Shown: positions 1 to 11,235 of the stretch, piece after piece
Numbering within the stretch: position 1 is the first letter of the stretch
How the letters are laid out: the number at the start of each line of letters is the position of its first letter
From: Serripes groenlandicus
Lineage: Eukaryota; Mollusca; Bivalvia; Cardiida; Cardiidae
Reading direction: 5' to 3'
Length of the DNA: 64,000 nt
NCBI GenBank assembly: GCA_031761405.1
Contig: JASEVX010000003.1
Location: 117,994,849-118,058,848, forward strand
Notes under the pieces: generated by a model
What the model was told of the DNA's origin: nothing
Database searches by the model: none
The model's input: the letters and a program-made list of their open reading frames with translations, nothing else
Translations under genes and position numbers: made by a program

Positions 1-69
1 GCCACAATGTTTTCAAAAGTCATCTGCTGTATAGGCGTCAGAAAGCGCTTTTATATGGGAATGGGTTAA
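1..69. repeat. 3' end of a TTAA-flanked MITE
   Basis: The first 69 bases match the right end of the foldback MITE family described at 9753-9983: a TTTTCAAAAGTC block, then GGCGTCAGAAAGCG, then GGGTTAA. The left part lies outside the window. A more diverged relative, with the central palindrome AAATTACTC...GGGCAATTTC, follows at about 260-350. Confidence 0.55.
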
Positions 70-104
70 CAGGCTGTTACAAGACTTAGGTGTTTCTTGT
101 ATAT

Positions 105-250
105 AATGTTATGTAATGAAATGTAATTATAGAGACCAATTGATCTGATTGAGCATAAGCTGTTTGGCGTCTATAGGCCCATTTGATAGTGTACACTATA
201 TCTACAAGCATCTGACCGTTGCAGATATATTCAAGAGACTAAGTTTAGAT
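105..250 (-). repeat. SINE fragment (tRNA-Asn-type SINE body)
   Basis: The reverse complement aligns closely with the 3' body of the full SINE at 8668-9030, including the shared AGTGTACA, TCAAATGGGC and AATTGGTCTCTATAATTA blocks. The tRNA-like head is absent, so this is a 5'-truncated copy. Confidence 0.7.
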
Positions 251-1136
251 ACAACAGACAACATTTGAAAACTTTAAGACAAAAAGAGAAATTACTCTGT
301 ATGGGCAATTTCTCCTTTTGTCAAAATATTCAATAATTCCACTTCCATTGCATTATTCCAGTTGTATCATATCAATAGTCATGGTATGACGATTATAACA
401 CGTATGCCATTACAACCGTTTCTTTAGTCTTAAGTCGGACTGACGTTGGATCGAACACTTGTCCCCCATTGATGAGGCGGCCGTTATAACAGCTTCATCG
501 ACTCGTCACGTGTTCACTGTTTGTCAAAATGTCTACAGCAGCAGACGCCTTCTGACAACATTGCCGGATATTGGAAATATCTCTTCGTAGCGATTTTCTG
601 CTACTGTAGACATTTTGAGTAAACAAATGTCGTGTGCTGCATAAACATCAAAAGTCGGTCTGTATCAATGAAATAATTCAATAAACCTTTTAGCTACGAC
701 AATATTTAAGATATTTCGGACATGTATATATGTACAAATGTTTATCTTTACTTAACCCTTTCAATGGTTGATTCGAGTGTGTGTCACCAGTATAGGACTC
801 GCTCCAGCCGGAGCTGCCGCGCCTACAGACCAGGCTTCATCGGCTGTCCAACTCAACATGTTTCTCTTAATATTCATATAATTTGCTATGGACTCTACCT
901 AATGCTAAGCTGGAGAAGTCTTTTTTAAAAACTCAACATTGGCAGGGCTAAACCAAATACACACGATAAAGCGTCAGATCAATATTTAAATTGGAAAGAA
1001 TCCAACTGTCCAACTTGACAAATCTCGAGATACATTTTTGTAAATACTCTAAATTGAGTCTAATTGATTTTGTAACAATATTTTCATAATTTAGAAACGA
1101 CACATCTTATTGAATCTACAAATTAGTTCTTCTCGT
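251..1136. other. Intergenic, no gene seen
   Basis: Contains remnants of MITE-like palindromes (around 260-350 and 530-610, where GTCTACAGCAG and CTACTGTAGAC face each other). The short open frame at 722-928 has no recognisable domain. I see no credible gene. Confidence 0.5.
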
Positions 1137-4100
1137 CCTATCGTCTTTTTGTGACAGCTAAAGGACTGCTACTAAATGTAACAACCTGACATTCTTTTCG
1201 TCCTATCGTCTATTTGTGACAGCTAAAGAACTGCTACTAAATGGAACAACCTGACATTATTCTCTTCCTATCGTCTTTTTGTTACAGCTAAAGAACTGCT
1301 ACTAAATGTAACAACCTGACATTATTCTCTTCCTATCGTCTTTTTGTAACAGCTAAAGAACTGCTACTAAATAGAACAACCTGACATTATTCTCTTCCTA
1401 TCGTCTTTTTGTGACAGCTAAAGAACTGCTACTAAATGGAACAACCTGACATTATTCTCTTCCTATCGTCTTTTTGTGACAGCTAAAGAACTGCTACTAA
1501 ATGGAACAACCTGACATTATTCTCTTCCTATCGTCTTTTTGTAACAGCTAAAGAACTGCTACTAAATGGAACAACCTGACATAATTCTCTTCCTATCGTC
1601 TTTTTGTAACAGCTAAAGAACTGCTACTAAATGGAACAACCTGACATTATTCTCTTCCTATCGTCTTTTTGTTACAGCTAAAGAACTGCTACTAAATGGA
1701 ACAACCTGACATTCTTTTCGTCCTATCGTCTATTTGTGACAGCTAAAGAACTGCTACTTAATGGAACAACCTGACATTATTCTCTTCCTATCGTCTATTT
1801 GTGACAGCTAAAGAACTGCTACTTAATGGAACAACCTGACATTATTCTCTTCCTATCGTCTTTTTGTGACAGCTAAAGAACTGCTACTAAATGTAACAAC
1901 CTGACATTATTCTCTTCCTATCGTCTTTTTGTAACAGCTAAAGAACTGCTACTTAATGGAACAACCTGATATTATTCTCTTCCTATCGTCTTTTTGTGAC
2001 AGCTAAAGAACTGCTACTAAATGGAACAACCTGACATTATTCTCTTCCTATCGTCTTTTTGTAACAGCTAAAGAACTGCTACTAAATGGAACAACCTGAC
2101 ATAATTCTCTTCCTATCGTCTTTTTGTAACAGCTAAAGAACTGCTACTAAATGGAACAACCTGACATTATTCTCTTCCTATCGTCTTTTTGTTACAGCTA
2201 AAGAACTGCTACTAAATGGAACAACCTGACATTCTTTTCGTCCTATCGTCTATTTGTGACAGCTAAAGAACTGCTACTTAATGGAACAACCTGACATTAT
2301 TCTCTTCCTATCGTCTTTTTGTGACAGCTAAAGAACTGCTACTTAATGGAACAACCTGAAATTATTCTCTTCCTATCGTCTTTTTGTGACAGCTAAAGAA
2401 CTGCTACTAAATGTAACAACCTGACATTATTCTCTTCCTATCGTCTTTTTGTAACAGCTAAAGAACTGCTACTAAATGGAACAACCTGACATTATTCTCT
2501 TCCTATCGTCTTTTTGTTACAGCTAAAGAACTGCTACTAAATGGAACAACCTGACATTATTCTCTTCCTATCGTCTTTTTGTGACAGCTAAAGAACTGCT
2601 ACTTAATGGAACAACCTGACATTATTCTCTTCCTATCGTCTTTTTGTGACAGCTAAAGAACTGCTACTAAATGTAACAACCTGACATTATTCTCTTCCTA
2701 TCGTCTTTTTGTAACAGCTAAAGAACTGCTACTAAATGGAACAACCTGACATAATTCTCTTCCTATCGTCTTTTTGTAACAGCTAAAGAACTGCTACTAA
2801 ATGGAACAACCTGACATAATTCTCTTCCTATCGTCTTTTTGTAACAGCTAAAGAACTGCTACTAAATGGAACAACCTGACATAATTCTCTTCCTATCGTC
2901 TTTTTGTAACAGCTAAAGAACTGCTACTAAATGGAACAACCTGACATTATTCTCTTCCTATCGTCTTTTTGTAACAGCTAAAGAACTGCTACTAAATGGA
3001 ACAACCTGACATTCTTTTCGTCCTATCGTCTATTTGTGACAGCTAAAGAACTGCTACTTAATGGAACAACCTGATATTATTCTCTTCCTATCGTCTTTTT
3101 GTTACAGCTAAAGAACTGCTACTAAATGGAACAACCTGACATTCTTTTCGTCCTATCGTCTATTTGTGACAGCTAAAGAACTGCTACTTAATGGAACAAC
3201 CTGACATTATTCTCTTCCTATCGTCTTTTTGTGACAGCTAAAGAACTGCTACTTAATAGAACAACCTGACAATATTCTCTTCCTATCGTCTTTTTGTGAC
3301 AGCTAAAGAACTGCTACTAAATGTAACAACCTGACATTATTCTCTTCCTATCGTCTTTTTGTAACAGCTGAAGAACTGCTACTAAATGGAACAACCTGAC
3401 ATAATTCTCTTCCTATCGTCTTTTTGTAACAGCTAAAGAACTGCTACTAAATGGAACAACCTGACATAATTCTCTTCCTATCGTCTTTTTGTAACAGCTA
3501 AAGAACTGCTACTAAATGGAACAACCTGACATTATTCTCTTCCTATCGTCTTTTTGTTACAGCTAAAGAACTGCTACTAAATGGAACAACCTGACATTCT
3601 TTTCGTCCTATCGTCTATTTGTGACAGCTAAAGAACTGCTACTAAATGGAACAACCTGACATTATTCTCTTCCTATCGTCTTTTTGTAACAGCTAAAGAA
3701 CTGCTACTAAATGTAACAACCTGACATTATTCTCTTCCTATCGTTTTTTTGTAACAGCTAAAGAACTACTACTAAATGTAACAACCTGATATTATTCTCT
3801 TCCTATCGTCTTTTTGTAACAGCTAAAGAACTGCTACTAAATGGAACAACCTGACATTATTCTCTTCCTATCGTCTTTTTGTAACAGCTAAAGAACTGCT
3901 ACTTAATGGAACAACCTGACATTATTCTCGTCCTATCGTCTTTTTGTAACAGCTAAAGAACTGCTACTAAATGGAACAACCTGACATTATTCTCTTCCTA
4001 TCGTCTTTTTGTAACAGCTAAAGAACTGCTACTTAATGGAACAACCTGACATTATTCTCTTCCTATCGTCTTTTTGTGACAGCTAAAGAACTGCTACTAA

Positions 4101-4560
4101 ATGTAACAACCTGACATTATTCTCTTCCTATCGTCTTTTTGTAACAGCTAAAGAACTGCTACTAAATGGAACAACCTGACATTATTCTCGTCCTATCGTC
4201 TTTTTGTAACAGCTAAAGAACTGCTACTAAATGGAACAACCTGACATTATTCTCTTCCTATCGTCTTTTTGTAACAGCTAAAGAACTGCTACTTAATGGA
4301 ACAACCTGACATTATTCTCTTCCTATCGTCTTTTTGTTACAGCTAAAGAACTGCTACTAAATGTAACAACCTGACATTATTCTCGTCTTATCGTCTTTTT
4401 GTAACAGCTAAAGAACTGCTACTAAATGGACCAACCTGACATTATTCTCTTCCTATCGTCTTTTTGTAACAGCTAAAGAACTGCTACTAAATGGAACAAC
4501 CTGACATTATTCTCTTCCTATCGTCTTTTAGTGACAGCTAAAGGACTTGCTACTAAATGG
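1137..4560. repeat. 65-bp minisatellite/satellite array, about 52 copies
   Basis: A head-to-tail array whose unit includes TTCCTATCGTC, TTTTTGT(A/G/T)ACAGCTAAAGAACTGCTACT(A/T)AATG and GAACAACCTGACATTATTC. The period is 65 bp (for example TCTCTTCCTA at 1261 and 1326). Most units differ by only one or two bases. A variant unit carrying CATTCTTTTCGTCC and TATTTGTGAC recurs at intervals, giving a higher-order pattern. The first and last units are the most diverged, as expected for an array evolving by unequal exchange. The unit is not a multiple of 3 and no gene is implied. Confidence 0.95.
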
Positions 4561-5073
4561 AACAAAATTCTTTGCAGACGATTTTGACACCTCTTCAGCA
4601 GATAACATTTAGAAACATTTGTGGATAAAGGGGGGAATTGGTTATCATGAGTATTTTCGTCCTTTTTCCTCAAATGTTTTAAATCTTTAAAATCTTTATT
4701 ATATTTATCCAATGTTGTAGACATTGTATTTATTCAAAATAAACAGATTAAACATAGTAGACTCTCGATAGCTCGAAGTTGAGTTATCGTCAGTTTCGAG
4801 TTATTTTTCGATTTATGCATAATTCATTTATGCATTTCAGCTTCGTATTTCCTTTATAATTATAACTGTTTATCACCAAAAGCAAAGCAGTGATCATATT
4901 TTATCAAGGAAACAGCTCAGCAGCAGTTCTATTTGCACGTTTAGCTGATTATCGAAAGATAGATTCGTTCCAGGTATCGGTTCGAGTTAAATGATAATTC
5001 GAACTTTCAGATGTTCGAGTTATCACGAATCCACCATGTATTATTAGTTTACTATTTCCCTGATAATCACAAT
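4561..5073. other. Intergenic with diverged inverted-repeat sequence
   Basis: Holds scattered motifs of the type ATAGCTCGAAGT...TTCGAGTTAT (4767-4805 and 4975-5030), which recur at 58,880-58,950. This suggests an old dispersed element. No gene seen. Confidence 0.4.
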
Positions 5074-5337
5074 TGATTGATTGTCTTAGGTTTAACACCG
5101 CTTTCAACAATACTTCAGTTATATCACGGCATTTCCTTCGTAAGTTACAAGTACTACTGGTCCATTTATCCTGACAACAACCAGTTAACAGTATTGCTAA
5201 CCCTGCAACCCTGAGCACAAAGGAGGACAGCCAATACTACCATTTGTAAAGTCTTTGGTATGACCCAACCGGAGATCGAACCCACGACCGCCCGCACCCG
5301 AGGCGGACGCTCTACCATTACACCACCGAGGCGGTCT
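5074..5337 (-). repeat. tRNA-derived SINE (family A)
   Basis: On the minus strand the head reads as a tRNA-like region with an A-box-like TGGTGTAATGG and a B box GGTTCGATCTCC. It is followed by a body containing CATACCAAAGACTTTACAAATGG and GTCCTCCTTTGTGC, and a tail near CACGG...TATAACTGAAG. The same layout recurs at 8228, 9365, 23,850, 45,500, 56,056, 56,270 and 61,120. It is a Pol III-type retroposon, not a functional tRNA gene, because the acceptor stem is not closed. Confidence 0.8.
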
Positions 5338-5471
5338 GATAATGACAACACTTAATGCCTCTGCAACGAACAACTTTTGAAAAAGAAGGAAAAGTGAAGT
5401 CATAAAAAGGAAACATTTCACATTTTCGACCACATTTTTAAAGATATTTAGGTCTAATTATCTAAAAAAAG

Positions 5472-5668
5472 TTAACCCTTTCCCTCATACGACAATTCTG
5501 CAGCAGACGACTTAGAACATATTTTGACAAAAATTAGAAATCTCCATAATTGAATGGATAACCTATGACAAAAAGTGGAAAACATTGTGGCAAAAGGAGA
5601 AATTGCACGTTTTGTGCAATTTCTTCTTTTGTCACTATGTTTTCAAAAAGCCGCCTGCTGCAGGTTAA
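5472..5668 (+). repeat. TTAA-flanked foldback MITE, 3'-shortened copy
   Basis: Starts with TTAACCCTTTCCCTCATACG and contains the central palindrome AAATTGCACG/TTTTGTGCAATTT. It ends early at CTGCTGCAGGTTAA, lacking the final GGCGTCAGAAAGCG...GGGAAAGGG block of full copies. TTAA is present at both ends. Confidence 0.8.
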
Positions 5669-7627
5669 GGGATCTCGACGTATACGTACAGCGGAGACTC
5701 GAATGAGTTTGTTCAATCCGCAGAATCACACCAAAGTCTTCACCGTCCGCTGTCATGTTATATATTCCTAAACGAATCTTCAGACAAAACGCTTGAAGTG
5801 TAGCCCCACGAGTATTATGCCAATATGTACATGGTACGAAATCGGAGGGTCATTAAGAGTCAAAATCGTTTGACGTGTTCGTGTTATTTTCTTTCAATAA
5901 TCTTATAATGAAATATTCTTTCTCAGTTTCCTTTCTTTTGGTCTTAGATAAAAATGTCACGAGAAAAAAGCTAGTTTTTCCACGCTATATATTGCCATCT
6001 AACCGATCCGTTAACTTGAAGAGTTGCTAAAAGCCCTGATCATGAAGGAAACGCTTTACAGCATATCTAAAACCTGTATGTTACAGACGACAAATTTGCA
6101 CATATGTAAATACAAATGTATATCGTACATCGTATAACCAACCATATGTACAAATAAATCAATAAAACACAATAAATACCATCAAAATTTATATCTACCT
6201 ACCTAAAAATCCAATTAAACCTTTCAAAGATATCCAATTATAATTGTTAAAACTTTCAAACTAACTCTTTAAACCACCTTGATATAATCATCCTTGCTCT
6301 ATACGATATACAGTCGGTATGTAAATGTACGGAGCGATCCCAGTTTGGTAAATATTCATGTAAACTGCTCATTCAGATAAATATCGAAACACCTATACCA
6401 TTATTATATACCTGTATACTGCACAAAAGTGATCAGGCGACATGGAATAAATACAATAATTTAGCAGTTATAGACGACATTTCCTTTACATAAAATTATT
6501 TCTCTGTATCAAAATTATACTTCTAATTAATTATATGATACATTCTTTTTTTTTTAAAACAGGCGTTACTAGTAATATCATATTCAACAATTAACAGCAG
6601 AAATTAAAAAAAAAATGAAATCTTTATTTTAAAAATAAAATGACATGCATGTTAAAAGTAAACAAGATTAGTGTATTGTCCCCGGAAGACCAAACATCGG
6701 GTCGGTTATTCGCAACACCTGTTCATACTATTAACCTTATAATAGATTATCATTCTAGAAAATGTTATCATCGATCTTGCAAAAGGTCATTATCAGCATT
6801 TATGTTGACTGTCATAGATACAAAATTAAGGTCTTTGACAATCGGGATCAGCTTGCATATCCGGCGTGCGCAGGGTAATCTGGGTACTTTCTATTCTACT
6901 CATGTGAATAGTTCAGCAAGTTCTCCGATGACAACAAATAATCAGAAGACCTTCATTTAAAACAATCATGTGCATATTCAGCTTAGTAGTTATTAAATAC
7001 CCCTTGATTGTGTTGGCCATGTGTAACTGTGATACAATTATATAGATCGTCAACGATTTTGAAAACAACTACGCCTATAACGTATGGCAAAATGTGTTCA
7101 GTCTACAAATACCGATGTCATTTAATTACACGTCACATTATTACGTCAGAAACTACGTATGTATTTACACACAGCTAGCGCTACGAATAGGATAATGTTT
7201 TGTGTATGTCTATCGATTTTTCCCTGCGTGTCATCTACAAACGAAGCACCAAAAGTTGTTCTCTAAACATACAATACAATACAATACCGATAGAGATGAG
7301 CCGCGTCATTTTGGATCCTAATACACCCGCGAACCGTGAACAATCAGACGAGCATGCACATCCGCACGGTCTCGTCAAAGTCTTCATTGTCCGCAACTAA
7401 ATTATACATAGATGCATTGTCTGACAAAACGGAAAGTGAAGGCCCACTAGTTTTATAAATTAAAATGATGTCAAAGCGAAGTTTCAATAAAATCCTAAAT
7501 TGCTAGATATTATTATTAGCTAAACATTGTTGTTGTTTTTTCCGGCCTTACACATTTAATTCCACCATATTTATATTACATGATATAAACAAATGACAAA
7601 TATATCTTCATACGATCAGGTCAAAAG
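5669..7627. other. Intergenic, no gene seen
   Basis: A+T-rich sequence without recognisable genes or clear repeats. The longest frame (6640-6960) has no Kozak-like context, domain or compositional bias that I can recognise, and I regard it as chance. Confidence 0.5.
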
Positions 7628-7805
7628 ACTTGAATAACCCTTTCTCACAAACAACAAATCTGCAGCAGACGACATAAATATTAGTTTAATTATTGAAAAG
7701 AGTTGAAAACATTTTGGCAAAAGTTGCAATTGCTCATTATGAGCAATCTTTTCCTTTTGCCATACTGTTTTCAAAAGTCGTCTGCTTAGAAAGCCTCTGA
7801 ATGTG
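7628..7805. repeat. Diverged foldback MITE
   Basis: Begins AACCCTTTCTCACA..., has GCAGCAGACGAC near the left end and AAGTCGTCTGCTTAG near the right end, and a central AATTGCTCATTATGAGCAAT palindrome. It is a member of the TTAA MITE superfamily but a different subfamily from 9753-9983. Confidence 0.65.
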
Positions 7806-7890
7806 GAAGAGAAATAATACACAAATTCGTCTATTTACAAACCAGTTTATCCCATTTATATGTATAATGATAATCTGATCCGAATTATCT

Positions 7891-8016
7891 TTAAACCTTT
7901 CGCTGCCTAATGCAATTAAAGGCTTTTCACCAAATTTCCTGATGTTCAAAAATGGAGTGGTCCAATTTTCAACATGGAAGAGTCGACTTTGTGGAATTCG
8001 GCAGTGAAAGAGTTAA
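7891..8016. repeat. TTAA-flanked MITE, family 3 (deleted copy)
   Basis: Flanked by TTAA (7891-7894 and 8013-8016). Left end CCTTTCGCTGCC, right end TTCGGCAGTGAAAGAG. It lacks the central hairpin seen in the fuller copies at 13,792, 16,056 and 54,743. Confidence 0.7.
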
Positions 8017-8227
8017 AGTTAACCGTTTACCTGATGTAACAATTATGAAGAAGATCACAAACACACCCATGATGATGAATACCTTTACTTATTCCAGCCG
8101 AGCATCCAATGTTAGCCGAGCATCGGTAATGAGTAATGGGAGCTTTTAATTCCGGAGTCGTCACTTCAAATCACGGTTCATGCATTATTCTTTAAAGCGA
8201 TTAGCAACAGTAATTACGACTAATGAT

Positions 8228-8464
8228 TGTTTTCAACTATTGTTCAGTTATATCACGGCGTTTCCCTGGGTAACTTACCTGCACAACTGGTCCATTTATG
8301 CTGACACCAGCCAATCAGTCGCAATGCTATCCCTGCAACACTGAACGTCAAGGAGGGAAGCCATTACTACCATTTTTAAAGCATTTGGTATGACCCGGCC
8401 TGCGATCGTACCCAAAACCTCCCGCACCCGAGGCGGACGCTCTACCACTACACCACCGAGGCGG
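8228..8464 (-). repeat. tRNA-derived SINE (family A)
   Basis: Near full-length minus-strand copy: tRNA-like head (CCGCCTCGGTGGTGTAGTGG), then CATACCAAATGCTTTAAAAATGG, then the body with GGCTTCCCTCC and a GTGATATAACTGAA tail. Confidence 0.8.
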
Positions 8465-8667
8465 TACATGTGGTAAGGTTGTCACTTGCACTGTAAATGT
8501 ATTGTGTGTGTGACGGACTGTGAACGAGTGGCTGTCGTTATCAGACGTCTGTATAAAGAGAAAGTAATACCAGGCGCTTTTAAACAATAGTATTTAACTG
8601 TACTGCCCTCTGATGGCGATAGTTTCACTACTGATGTACTGGTGCCAGGATACTGGTAGCACTAGAG

Positions 8668-9030
8668 TAGCCCGGTGGTCTAGTGGTTAACACGTTAGAC
8701 TGTTAATCCAGAGGTCCGGGGTTCAAATCCTGGTCCGGGTTCTGGATTGTTCTGAAGTGCGTTTAGTGTCTCCCACTCAACTAGAGTACTGGTCCTTTCA
8801 AGGAAAAGGTGCATCGCGTGTATTGGTGCTATACACTGAGAACGTTAAAGAACCAAACGGTATTTTCGGAAAGAGCTAGGGTATATTTAATCTAACTCTG
8901 TCTCTTGAATATATCTGAACCTGTCAGATGCTTGTACACGATATAGTGTACATTATCAAATGGGCATATAGAAGCTTAAAGGTTTATGCTCGATCAGAGC
9001 AATTGGTCTCTATAATTATAAAACATATAA
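8668..9030 (+). repeat. tRNA-Asn-headed SINE (family B), full length
   Basis: The first 75 bases form a tRNA-like sequence: A box TGGTCTAGTGG, anticodon-loop-like CTGTTAA (GTT, as in tRNA-Asn) and B box GGTTCAAATCC. A body of about 290 bp follows, with CAACTAGAGTACTGG, GTGCTATACACTGAGAACG and CAATTGGTCTCTATAATTA. The 5' and 3' acceptor arms almost pair (GCCCGG/CCGGGT), but the long non-tRNA body and the second copy at 105-250 show it is a SINE and not a tRNA gene. Confidence 0.8.
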
Positions 9031-9364
9031 AACATATAGTTATTTACGCCAAAAATTGCCGTGATGTAAATTAAATTATATTTAAAGCACTTTAAACGCA
9101 TCCCTCAGACAAAATATATCAGTGAAAGAGCTGCTCAACAACGGCGCTTTATTAATTGTATACAGTATACGCCACTACACTTATCCTATTCTACAAACTA
9201 AAGCCTCTCAATAGGGGTGAGACATCATGCCTTAGTGGACACGAGATGTGACGAAGTGATATAAACCTATAAACAACTTTATTTTTAAAATATAACATGA
9301 TTTGAAAGTTTAGCTGTATGGTTACGCCTCCCATCCAAAGCCATGTATCTAGTTTGTTTGAATG
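9031..9364. other. Intergenic, no gene seen
   Basis: A+T-rich, no recognisable feature. Confidence 0.4.
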
Positions 9365-9580
9365 ATGGTTTTTGCAGCTTTCAGCAGTATTTCAATCATG
9401 GCACGGCGTTTCCTGGTCGTAACCCGGTGATCTTATCCTGTCACGAGAGCATAAGCCGTACTGCTATCACCGCAACCACGAGCGCCAAGGAATGAAACCA
9501 CTGCCTGCTATTATATACAATTTCTCTGACATGACCCGACCGGGGATTGAACCCCTGTCTCCTGCTCTCGAGGCGGTCAA
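9365..9580 (-). repeat. tRNA-derived SINE (family A), diverged
   Basis: Minus-strand copy with B box-like GGTTCAATCCCC, a CATGTCAGAGAAATTG body block and the tail GCCATGATTGAAATACTGCTG. Confidence 0.65.
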
Positions 9581-9752
9581 CATATGAGACATAACACTCA
9601 AATTGGCGAATCCGAGAATCAGAATTACCCACTTCCCACATGCAGACGCTTTCTGACGCCTCTACAACAGACATTTTTGAACACGAGTTGAAAAGGGGAG
9701 AGATTGCTCATAATGGGCAATTACACATTTTACCACAATGTTTTCAGCATTA

Positions 9753-9983
9753 TTAACCCTTTCCCTCATACAACAAATTCTGCAGCAGACGACTTTGAAC
9801 ATATTTTGTCAAAACATAGAAAATCTCCATAATTGAATGGATAACCTATGACTAAAAGTGGAAAACATTGTGGCAAAAGGAGAAATTGCACGTTTTGTGC
9901 AATTTCTTCTTTAGTCACTATGTTTTCAAAAAGCCGTCTGCTGCAGAGGCGTAAGAAAGCGTCTATATGAGGGAAAGGGTTAA
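9753..9983 (+). repeat. TTAA-flanked foldback MITE (reference full copy)
   Basis: Bounded by TTAA at 9753-9756 and 9980-9983. The terminal inverted repeat is CCCTTTCCCTCATA / TATGAGGGAAAGGG. Subterminal blocks are GCAGCAGACGACTTTGAA and AAAGCCGTCTGCTGCAGAGG, around a central palindrome AAATTGCACG/TTTTGTGCAATTT. TTAA target duplications and a CCC-starting terminus are typical of piggyBac-family elements. No transposase is encoded, so it is non-autonomous. Confidence 0.88.
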
Positions 9984-10399
9984 ATAAATGTTCTTTCATT
10001 TATAGAGAGTGCCATGCTTTTTGTGTAGACGAGGTCAAGTTCGTCTGCTGCAGATTGGTTGTATAGGGAACAGGGCTAAATATTATTAACCCTTATATTC
10101 CTGCAACTTGTTTCAACACCCCGGATATTCGTAAACGTCCTTACATAAGAATGGACTACTCTGGGTTTTTTTTATCTTTATATTGATAAAGGTGCGGCGA
10201 ACAATAAAGACCATGATTAGAAACATGTACGAGTTGATTTTTATCCACCCCGTTCGTAATCGTAGGTAAAATTCGTTTGAAATCGTTCATTTAAAATGTT
10301 GTTTAAAGTTACGAAGAGCGGGATAGCGGTCACCTTATTCTAACAAACAATGTCCTGTGAAGAAAATATCCACTGTGCCTTCTTTATTAAAAGAAGACC

Positions 10400-10600
10400 T
10401 CCTTTAGTGGTGTAGTGTAAGGGTGTGTCCGCCTCGGGCGTGTTAGGTCGTGGGTTCAATCCCCGCCCATATCACACCGACGACTTTCACAATGATAGTT
10501 ATGGTAGTAGTGGCTATTCCGTGTTGGAACTCAGTTCTGTCTCGCTGGTGATAGGATAAATGGACAAGTAGTACTGGTAGCATTAGTCTGGTGCCCTGCG
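10400..10600 (+). repeat. SINE family A fragment
   Basis: Has the tRNA-like head (GGTGTAGTGTAAGGG, B box GGTTCAATCCCC) and part of the body. It is interrupted or diverged before the tail. Confidence 0.6.
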
Positions 10601-10674
10601 TACTATTGGAAAACAATATGTCTGGCATCAACGTACAATGTACAACTGATGTTCGAAAACCCTTCAGTGGGACT

Positions 10675-10895
10675 TTAACCCTGTCCCTCATACAACAATT
10701 CTGCAGCAGACGACTTTGAACATATTTTGTCAAAAAATAGAAAATCTCTATAATTGAATGGATAACCTATAACTAAAAGTGGAAAACATTGTGGCAAAAT
10801 GAGAAATTGCTGGTTTTTAGCAATTAAATCTTTTGTCATTATGTTTTCAAAAAGCCGTCAGAGGCTTCATAAAGCGTCTATATGAGGGAAAGGGT
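10675..10895 (+). repeat. TTAA MITE, right TTAA lost
   Basis: Left TTAA at 10,675-10,678 followed by CCCTGTCCCTCATACAAC. The right end is TATGAGGGAAAGGGT but the following bases are CACA instead of TAA, so the right target-site copy is mutated. Confidence 0.8.
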
Positions 10896-10929
10896 CACAC
10901 TTCATGTTTCGGATCAAACCATGAAATAA

Positions 10930-11215
10930 TGAATCAAACGACATGTTGTCTATGGCATTCAGTGTTTGAACGGTTAACCGGTTGGTTTATAAACATGTTG
11001 TCTATATCATTCAATGTTTGAACGATTAACCGGTTGGTTCATAAACATGTTGTCTATAGCATTCAGTGTTTGAACGGTTAACCGGTTGGTTCATAAACAT
11101 GTTGTCTATAGCATTCAGTGTTTGAACGGTTAACCGGTTGGTTCATAAACTTGTTGTCTATAGCATTCAGTGTTTGAACGGTTAACCGGTTCAATCATAA
11201 ACAAGCTGTCCACGT
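10930..11215. repeat. 52-bp minisatellite, about 5 copies
   Basis: The unit contains ATGTTGTCTATAGCATTCAG and TGTTTGAACGGTTAACCGGT. It has an internal palindrome, CGGTTAACCG. Confidence 0.9.
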
Positions 11216-11235
11216 GATTATCATTCATTGAAACT

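Noticed and set aside
1137..4560. CRISPR-like array
   Set aside because: Units are contiguous with no unique spacers, the unit is 65 bp, and the genome is eukaryotic. It is a minisatellite.
6640..6960. 106-codon plus-strand frame
   Set aside because: No recognisable domain, no splice or promoter context, and surrounded by non-coding A+T-rich sequence.
8668..8742. Functional tRNA-Asn gene
   Set aside because: The tRNA-like part runs into a long SINE body found in a second copy at 105-250, and the acceptor stem is imperfect.
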